Part shown: one piece after another, positions 52,285 to 57,251 of the stretch | Position numbering within the stretch: position 1 is the stretch's first letter | How the letters are laid out: each line of letters begins with the position of its first letter | NCBI RefSeq assembly: GCF_904063065.1 | Contig: NZ_CAJFCL010000015.1 | Span: 1-57,251 of the forward strand | Length of the DNA: 57,251 nt | Origin: Pseudomonas paraversuta | GTDB taxonomy: Bacteria; Pseudomonadota; Gammaproteobacteria; Pseudomonadales; Pseudomonadaceae | Direction: 5' to 3' | Notes under the pieces: generated by a model | What the model was told of the DNA's origin: nothing | Databases searched by the model: none | What the model saw: the letters and a program-made list of their open reading frames with translations, nothing else | Program-made: the position numbers and the translations under genes

Positions 52285-52928
52285 GCAGTGACCTCACTCT
52301 TGGCCGCCGGTTTCTGGGCGAACAGGAACATGTGTTCGATCATGTCCACCAGCTCTTCGATGCCCTGGCCGGTCTTGCAGTTGGTGAGGATATAAGGACG
52401 GTTGCCACGCACCACCTTGGTGTCGCTTTCCATCACATCGAGGCTGGCGCCGACGTAGGGTGCCAGGTCGATTTTGTTGATGATCAGAATGTCCGCCTGC
52501 ACCAGTCCCGGGCCGTTCTTGCGGGGGATTTTTTCGCCTTCGGCCACGTCAATCACGTAGATGTAGAAGTCGGCCAGGGCCGGGCTGAAGGTCAGGGTCA
52601 GGTTGTCGCCACCGCTTTCGATCATGATCAGGTCGCTGTCCGGAAACTTCTCTTCCATTTCCTCGACTGCGGCAATGTTCATGCTCGGATCTTCACGCAC
52701 TGCGGTATGCGGGCAGGCACCGGTTTCGACCCCCAGAATCTTGTCTTCGTCGAGGATGCCTTTGAGCGTGCGCTTGACCTGTTTGGCGTCTTCGGTGGTC
52801 ACGATGTCGTTGGTGATGATCAGCGGCTTGTAGCCACGGTTGATCAGGATCGGAGTGATCACTTCGATGATCGCGGTTTTACCAGAGCCGACCGGGCCGC
52901 CAATACCAATGCGAGTAATCTTTTTCAC
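52281..52928 (-). CDS. ureG: Urease accessory GTPase UreG
   Basis: A 215-residue SIMIBI GTPase, with P-loop GIGGPVGSGKTAI, the nickel-binding CPH in VETGACPHTAVREDPSMN, ESGGDNLTLTFSPAL, and NKID in LIINKIDLAPYVGA. It uses GTP hydrolysis to load nickel into urease. 79 bp separate it from ureF. Confidence 0.97.
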   Translation of the reverse strand: MKKITRIGIGGPVGSGKTAIIEVITPILINRGYKPLIITNDIVTTEDAKQVKRTLKGILDEDKILGVETGACPHTAVREDPSMNIAAVEEMEEKFPDSDLIMIESGGDNLTLTFSPALADFYIYVIDVAEGEKIPRKNGPGLVQADILIINKIDLAPYVGASLDVMESDTKVVRGNRPYILTNCKTGQGIEELVDMIEHMFLFAQKPAAKSEVTA

Positions 52929-53007
52929 GATAAATTCCTTAACAAAAATTGAAGCTGATTCAGCGTCGACACAGGTCAGCGCTGTTGATCCGGATTCGCT
53001 TGCAGCA

Positions 53008-53694
53008 TCAGTTCATAAATAGCCGCACGTGGGCTTTGACGTGGACGGCAGCCAGCACGTCGACAATCGGCACATAGGACGACATTTGCTCGATATCACC
53101 GATTTCGGCGATGTCGCAGAACGCTTCAATGTCGTGGTTGAGTTCGAACAGGATGTGCTGGGTGTCCAGGTGCGTGACCCGCATCAAGCGCATCGCGGCG
53201 CTGAGAATGGTCATGGCCACACCGTACTGGTGCATCACCACCACCTCGCGGGCGCCAATGCCCTGGGTCGACATCACTACCGCCTGGGTGACGGGGTAGG
53301 TGCCCGCTGCATTACCGGCCTTGATCTGCTCCAGCCACCAGCGCACCAGCGGTTTCTCGACGACATGGATCGACATTTCTGCCAGTTTTTTGCCCATGCG
53401 CGTGGCCATCAACCGGCTTTCTTCGTTGAGCTTGCGGTTATTTACGGCCCAGTCGGCGCGCAAAATTCCGTCACGATCATCATTGCTGGCCGCGCGGTGG
53501 GCGGCGACCACGCCCATGCCATCACAACTGGCCGCTTGTTTGAGGGCGGTGAGGACAAAGCCTTTGAGGGTCGCGACATCGTGGACGATGCCTTTCTGAA
53601 TGGCGGATTCAACGCCGTTCGAGAACGAAAAGGCACCCACTGGCAATACGGAATCGCCAAACTGCATGATGCGAATTAGATCAGATGCGTTCAT
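53008..53694 (-). CDS. ureF: Urease accessory protein UreF
   Basis: A 228-residue all-helical protein starting MNASDLIRIMQFGDSVLPVGAFSFSNGVESAI, with the UreF signature DSxLPVGxFxxSxGxE. It bridges UreD and UreG and acts in GTPase control during maturation. It starts 21 bp after ureE. Confidence 0.94.
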   Translation of the reverse strand: MNASDLIRIMQFGDSVLPVGAFSFSNGVESAIQKGIVHDVATLKGFVLTALKQAASCDGMGVVAAHRAASNDDRDGILRADWAVNNRKLNEESRLMATRMGKKLAEMSIHVVEKPLVRWWLEQIKAGNAAGTYPVTQAVVMSTQGIGAREVVVMHQYGVAMTILSAAMRLMRVTHLDTQHILFELNHDIEAFCDIAEIGDIEQMSSYVPIVDVLAAVHVKAHVRLFMN

Positions 53695-53715
53695 CTAGGC
53701 GCCTTCTTGCCGGAT

Positions 53716-54402
53716 TTAATGCTTATGGTCGTGATCGTGGTGCGAGTGGCCGTGGTCATGCCCGTGACTGTGGCTGATACCGTCGCCATGGCTGTGCAGG
53801 CCCTGGATCTTGAGGGCGGCAGCATCGAGCTTGTCTTGCGGGCTGGCGACGTGAACGTGGGTGTCGGTTTCTTCGGCGCCGCCAAACAGCAGGCGTGCTT
53901 CGGAGGTGGTGAGCTTGGGCAGAATCTCGGCGCCGCCAATAAAGGCGTACGGCAGATGCTGGAAGCCGTGGGTGCGCATCACCGAATCCATCATTTTGGT
54001 TTCGACCGTGAGCGGGATGTACACCTCGTTGTTCTTGGTCACCGCTTTCCAGTGCTGGTTACCCAGGGCGTGGCCCAGCTCGAAGCTGGTTTTGATCAGT
54101 ACGTCCAGGGGCTGTTTTTTCAGCTCCTTGAGGTCAATCACCATCACGTCGCGCAGGTTCAGCTGCACCACCACGGCGGTGCGCGATGGCTCATCCCACA
54201 TCAGTACATCGCCATCGGACAGCACTACGTTGCGTTCCAGCGAAATCCCCAGATCGAGCCCGCCGATACTGGTGCGCCGGCAGCGGCTTTTTTGCGCTTC
54301 ACGCTGGTCAAGCACCAGCAGGTCGACGTTGGCGCCTTCCAGTTTCTGTTTCCAGACCGGGTCTTTCTTGGCATTGCCCAGAATGTGTTCAATCAAAATC
54401 AC
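53716..54402 (-). CDS. ureE: Urease accessory nickel chaperone UreE with His-rich tail
   Basis: About 228 residues from a GTG at 54400-54402, with GGAAGGAG 8 bases upstream; the frame to 54561 covers the ureC-ureE spacer and is rejected. The N-terminal peptide-binding and C-terminal metal domains are present (LGHALGNQHWKAVTKNNEVYIPL with the conserved nickel His). The last ~30 residues (about 199-228) are roughly half histidine, mostly HSH, HGH and HDH. Such tails bind several nickel ions. It is long compared with UreE proteins of about 160 residues. Confidence 0.93.
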   Translation of the reverse strand: MILIEHILGNAKKDPVWKQKLEGANVDLLVLDQREAQKSRCRRTSIGGLDLGISLERNVVLSDGDVLMWDEPSRTAVVVQLNLRDVMVIDLKELKKQPLDVLIKTSFELGHALGNQHWKAVTKNNEVYIPLTVETKMMDSVMRTHGFQHLPYAFIGGAEILPKLTTSEARLLFGGAEETDTHVHVASPQDKLDAAALKIQGLHSHGDGISHSHGHDHGHSHHDHDHKH

Positions 54403-54437
54403 GTTGCAAACTCCTTCCTTGATTGTTACGGACCACA

Positions 54438-54506
54438 CCCTGCGGGAGCCGGGCCTGGCGACACAGACGCAACTGCGTGGTCTGCATCGCCGGGCCGGCT
54501 CCCACA
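54438..54506. repeat. REP pair between ureC and ureE
   Basis: TGCGGGAGCCGGGCCTGGCGAC (left) and ATCGCCGGGCCGGCTCCCACA (right) form a large imperfect stem. It is inside the operon, in the 107-base gap after the structural genes. Confidence 0.85.
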
Positions 54507-54509
54507 GTC

Positions 54510-56228
54510 TCAGCCAAAGAAATAACGCTGGTTCATCGCGGCCGTATCTATGGGTTTGCACGTGGCGTGCACGCCATCGACCTTCACGGCGAAGGTTTCC
54601 GGATCGACCTCGATATGCGGGGTTTTATCGTTACGCACCAGATCCCTTTTGGAGACGGTCCGGCAACCGCGCACCGCCATCACTTGACGCTCCAGCCCGG
54701 CTTTTTCCTTGACGCCGTCATCCACTGCTGCCTGGGAGACAAAGGTCACGCAGGTGTCTTGCAGGGTTTTGCCCTGGGCGCCAAACATCGGGCGGTAGTA
54801 CACAGGCTGCGGGGTTGGCAGCGAGGCGTTCGGATCGCCCATGGCGGCCCAGTTGATCATGCCACCCTTGATCACCAGCTTCGGTTTGGCCCCGAAGAAG
54901 CGCGGGTCCCACAGCACCAGGTCGGCCATTTTGCCGACTTCCACCGAGCCCAGCACGTGGCTGATGCCCTGGGCGAGAGCCGGGTTGATGGTGATTTTGG
55001 CCACGTAACGCAGCACCCGGAAGTTGTCGTTGTCGGCGCTGTCTTCCGGCAGCTTGCCGCGGGAGGCTTTCATCGCGTGGGCGGTCTGCATCACCCGCAA
55101 CCAGTTTTCACCGACCCGGCCCATGGCCTGGGAATCGCTGGAAAACATCGAAATCACGCCCATGTCCTGCAGCACGTTTTCGGCGGCGATGGTTTCCGGG
55201 CGCACCCGGCTTTCGGCAAACGACACGTCGGCCGGCACGTTCGGGTTGAGGTTGTGACAGACCATGATCATGTCGAACAACTCGGCCTGGCTGTTGATGC
55301 CATAGGGCAGGGTCGGGTTGGTGGAGCTCGGCAGCACGTTGGTCTGGCTGGCGACCTTGATGATGTCCGGGGCGTGACCGCCACCCGCACCTTCGGTGTG
55401 GAAGGTGTGAATGGTGCGACCTTCGAAAGCGTCGATGGTGTCTTCGACGTAACCGCATTCATTGAGGCTGTCGGTGTGCACCGAAACCTGGACGTCCAGT
55501 TCATCGGCAGTACGCAGCGCGTGACGCAGGGCGTTTGAAGTTGCGCCCCAGTCCTCGTGAACCTTGAACCCGGCAACCCCGGCGATCACTTGTTCGACCA
55601 GCGGGTCGCGACCATAGGAGTTGCCTTTGCCCAGCATGCCGACGTTGATCGGCAAGCCTTCGAGTGAGCGCAGCATCTGGCGGATGTTCCAGGGCCCCGG
55701 GGTCACTGTGGTGCCATTGGTGCCGTCAGTCGGGCCGATGCCGCCGCCAAAGAAGGTGGTCACACCGTTGGACAGCGCGTGATAAGCCTGTTGAGGCGAG
55801 ATCAGGTGAACGTGGGTGTCGATCCCGGCAGCGGTCAGAATCAGATGTTCGCCGGAGATGGCGTCGGTGCTCACACCCACCACCAGGCCCGGGGTTACGC
55901 CATTCATGGTGCCCGGGTTACCGCTTTTACCAATCCCGGCAATCTTGCCGTCGCGGATGCCGACGTCGGCTTTGATCACGCCCTGGATCGGGTCGATGAT
56001 GGTGACGTTGGTGATCACCAGGTCCAGTACGCCGTTATCGCGGGTCAGGGTGTTGTCGGCGCCCATGCCGTCACGCAGGGATTTACCGCCGCCGTATACG
56101 GACTCGTCGCCGTAACCGCGTAAATCCTTTTCAATTTCGACAAACAGGTTGGTATCACCCAGGCGGATCTTGTCGCCCGTGGTCGGGCCGAACAGGCCGG
56201 CGTATTCTTTGCGTGAAATGGTAGGCAT
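54510..56228 (-). CDS. ureC: Urease alpha (catalytic) subunit
   Basis: A 572-residue urease alpha subunit. All nickel-site residues are visible: His139 and His141 (GIDTHVHLI), carbamylated Lys222 (GFKVHEDWG), His251 (VSVHTDS), His277 (IHTFHTEGAGGGH) and Asp365 (SSDSQAMG). The flap Cys324-His325 (MVCHNLNPN) is intact. Several stretches (MFSSDSQAMGRVGENWLR, NLNPNVPADV) are the version found in Yersinia ureases. Confidence 0.98.
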   Translation of the reverse strand: MPTISRKEYAGLFGPTTGDKIRLGDTNLFVEIEKDLRGYGDESVYGGGKSLRDGMGADNTLTRDNGVLDLVITNVTIIDPIQGVIKADVGIRDGKIAGIGKSGNPGTMNGVTPGLVVGVSTDAISGEHLILTAAGIDTHVHLISPQQAYHALSNGVTTFFGGGIGPTDGTNGTTVTPGPWNIRQMLRSLEGLPINVGMLGKGNSYGRDPLVEQVIAGVAGFKVHEDWGATSNALRHALRTADELDVQVSVHTDSLNECGYVEDTIDAFEGRTIHTFHTEGAGGGHAPDIIKVASQTNVLPSSTNPTLPYGINSQAELFDMIMVCHNLNPNVPADVSFAESRVRPETIAAENVLQDMGVISMFSSDSQAMGRVGENWLRVMQTAHAMKASRGKLPEDSADNDNFRVLRYVAKITINPALAQGISHVLGSVEVGKMADLVLWDPRFFGAKPKLVIKGGMINWAAMGDPNASLPTPQPVYYRPMFGAQGKTLQDTCVTFVSQAAVDDGVKEKAGLERQVMAVRGCRTVSKRDLVRNDKTPHIEVDPETFAVKVDGVHATCKPIDTAAMNQRYFFG

Positions 56229-56302
56229 CGGTGGCTCCTTTCTAATGCCGCACGGGCGTCAATAACTCAACGGCGCGAGTGCAAAGTATGGGAATGCGTT
56301 GA

Positions 56303-56827
56303 TTACTTGGCGGGCTTGGAAAACTTGAAGCCGTGATCGCGCGCGCGCTGGATCGCTTGCAGTTTTTCCGGGCGTTCATGGTTGCTGGTCAGTTTGTCCG
56401 GCGCCCAGCCATCCACCAGGTTGTTGAAGCCGTACAGGGTTTGCTTGCCACCGTAAGGCACCAGCGACACTTCAATCTCGTCACCCGGCTCGAAGCGGAT
56501 CGCAGTGGTTGAGGAAATATTCAACCGTTTGCCAAAGGCCTCTGCGCGATCGAATTCAAGTGCACGGTTAACTTCGAAAAAATGAAAGTGCGAGCCGATC
56601 TGAATCGGCCGGTCACCGGTGTTACGCACCTTGACCTTGGTTACCGGGCGATCTTCGTTGAACACGATCGGGCTGCTGGCGTAGATGCAGCCACCCAGCG
56701 GCACGTCCTGTTCATTACCCTGATGCACACCGCCAGGGTTTTTGGCATGGGGGATCTTGTGATCCGGATGGGTATCCTGGTGCGGGCTTGCTGCACTGGC
56801 GGGAGTCGCGGTTTTTTTGCTGCTCAT
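56303..56827 (-). CDS. ureB: Urease beta subunit with N-terminal extension
   Basis: A 174-residue protein. The typical UreB core (VPLGGCIYASSPIVFNEDRP through IGSHFHFFEVNRALEFDR to RFEPGDEIEVSLVPYGGKQ) is preceded by about 40 hydrophilic residues and ends with a long tail. Most UreB proteins are near 105 residues; the long form matches Yersinia-type UreB. It starts 54 bp after ureA. Confidence 0.95.
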   Translation of the reverse strand: MSSKKTATPASAASPHQDTHPDHKIPHAKNPGGVHQGNEQDVPLGGCIYASSPIVFNEDRPVTKVKVRNTGDRPIQIGSHFHFFEVNRALEFDRAEAFGKRLNISSTTAIRFEPGDEIEVSLVPYGGKQTLYGFNNLVDGWAPDKLTSNHERPEKLQAIQRARDHGFKFSKPAK

Positions 56828-56881
56828 GACTGATTCCTCAAAACGGGTCTGTCTTGCGTTAGCCGGATGTCGCGGGCGCCT

Positions 56882-57136
56882 TTACTTGATCGGGTCGTGG
56901 ACCGTAACCAGGCGGCTGCCATCGGTGAAAATCGCTTCAACCTGAACGTTGGGAATTAGGTCACTGACGCCTTCCATGACATCGTCTTTGGTCAACACCT
57001 TGCTGGCTTCATTCATTACGTCTTCAACCGACTTTCCGTCCCGTGCGCCTTCCAGTGCGGTCACGGTGATAATCGAAACTGCTTCCGGATAGTTCAACTT
57101 CAAGCCACGAGCCTTGCGTCGCAATGTAGTGGTCAA
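56882..57136 (-). CDS. ureA: Urease gamma subunit, 5'-truncated by an IS element
   Basis: The sequence from RRKARGLKLNYPEAVSII to the end TDGSRLVTVHDPIK is a normal UreA C-terminal ~80 residues. A full UreA is 100 residues and begins MQLTPREVEKLM. The first ~21 residues are missing: sequence identity stops at an IS3-type end (TGTAGTGGTCA at 57125). The only in-frame start is a TTG at 57136 inside the element, which would give 84 residues. Lost residues belong to the trimer-contact N-terminal helix, so a functional protein is doubtful. Confidence 0.9.
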   Translation of the reverse strand: MTTTLRRKARGLKLNYPEAVSIITVTALEGARDGKSVEDVMNEASKVLTKDDVMEGVSDLIPNVQVEAIFTDGSRLVTVHDPIK

Positions 57137-57251
57137 CTCATCCCGGACACGGTTTTGAGTTTTTCTTCCGTTTTCGCTGGGGCCAATCCATCGTTAAATT
57201 GATGAGGTCGGATCCAGTTGTAGTGATGCATCAGGTACTGGCTAATATCTC
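57125..57251 (-). mobile_element. IS3-family insertion sequence, right end, inserted in ureA
   Basis: The element end TGTAGTGGTCAACTCATC begins at 57125, directly after ureA codons, and contains the transposase stop 8 bases in. The rest lies beyond the window. TG...CA ends are normal for IS3-family elements. The other end and the target-site duplication cannot be seen. Confidence 0.75.
57133..57251 (-). CDS. IS3-family transposase, C-terminal fragment at window edge
   Basis: The minus frame reads 38 residues and a TGA at 57133-57135. It includes QYLMHHYNWIRPHQFNDGLA and ends KTVSGMS, the characteristic C-terminus (YN-x-RPH) of IS3-family integrase-type transposases. The catalytic DDE residues lie outside the window. 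Confidence 0.85.
   Translation of the reverse strand, partial: DISQYLMHHYNWIRPHQFNDGLAPAKTEEKLKTVSGMS

Noticed and set aside
55250..55262. Apparent loss of a histidine in the UreC flap (VCHNLN instead of VCHHLD)
   Set aside because: The catalytic histidine is the one directly after the cysteine and is kept. Asn at the next position is the form seen in Yersinia-type ureases.

Overview
The window looks like a chromosomal segment of a Pseudomonas of the fluorescens lineage. The support is a methionine gamma-lyase/MdeR pair of the P. putida type, a CsrA of the RsmE type, pseudomonad REP palindromes in many intergenic spaces, GC-rich coding with strong third-position bias, and a dense set of catabolic operons each with its own regulator. 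No rRNA, tRNA or CRISPR array was recognised.

Layout. 1-2847: N-terminal 949 residues of an Rhs/YD-repeat protein whose C-terminus lies outside the window. 3.1-5.2 kb: RidA, an Lrp-type regulator and a cystathionine beta-lyase-like PLP enzyme. 5.5-9.1 kb: pyroglutamyl peptidase with a DUF969/DUF979 5-oxoproline transporter pair, opposite a LysR regulator. 9.4-11.2 kb: mdeA and mdeR, divergent. 11.3-15.6 kb: housekeeping and small genes (DUF3087, PpnN, YbjQ, DUF1269, RsmE, a SPOR lipoprotein). 15.7-24.0 kb: the complete reductive pyrimidine pathway (RutR-like regulator, PreA/PreT dihydropyrimidine dehydrogenase, dihydropyrimidinase, NCS1 permease, beta-ureidopropionase). 24.0-25.8 kb: non-coding array of long inverted and tandem repeats. 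25.8-33.7 kb: amidase, LysR regulator, AapJQMP amino-acid ABC transporter and isoaspartyl peptidase/asparaginase. 33.9-37.8 kb: NIPSNAP protein, GntR/UTRA regulator, MFS permease, amidohydrolase and SRPBCC protein. 38.3-43.7 kb: glucarate catabolism (ketoglutarate semialdehyde dehydrogenase, GudD, permease, FadR-type regulator). 43.8-49.0 kb: lipoprotein, DNA polymerase II, a small HTH-like protein, a tandem crcB pair and a K+ channel. 49.1-57.1 kb: nickel transporter, urea transporter and urease operon ureABCEFGD, all on the minus strand. 57.1-57.25 kb: the end of an IS3-family element that has removed the first ~21 codons of ureA.

Functionally the region is mostly nitrogen, sulfur and carbon scavenging: pyrimidines, 5-oxoproline, methionine/cystathionine, amides and amino acids, glucarate and urea. 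The most notable observations are the IS interruption of ureA at the head of a Yersinia-type urease operon; the A-B-A-B-A repeat array at 24.0-25.8 kb; a 14-bp exact direct repeat in the glucarate control region, one copy of which contains a perfect FadR-family operator; a 22-bp dyad in the pyrimidine control region; and a promoter-plus-terminator pair at 38.1-38.2 kb that could encode a small RNA. No wholly novel multi-gene system was recognised.
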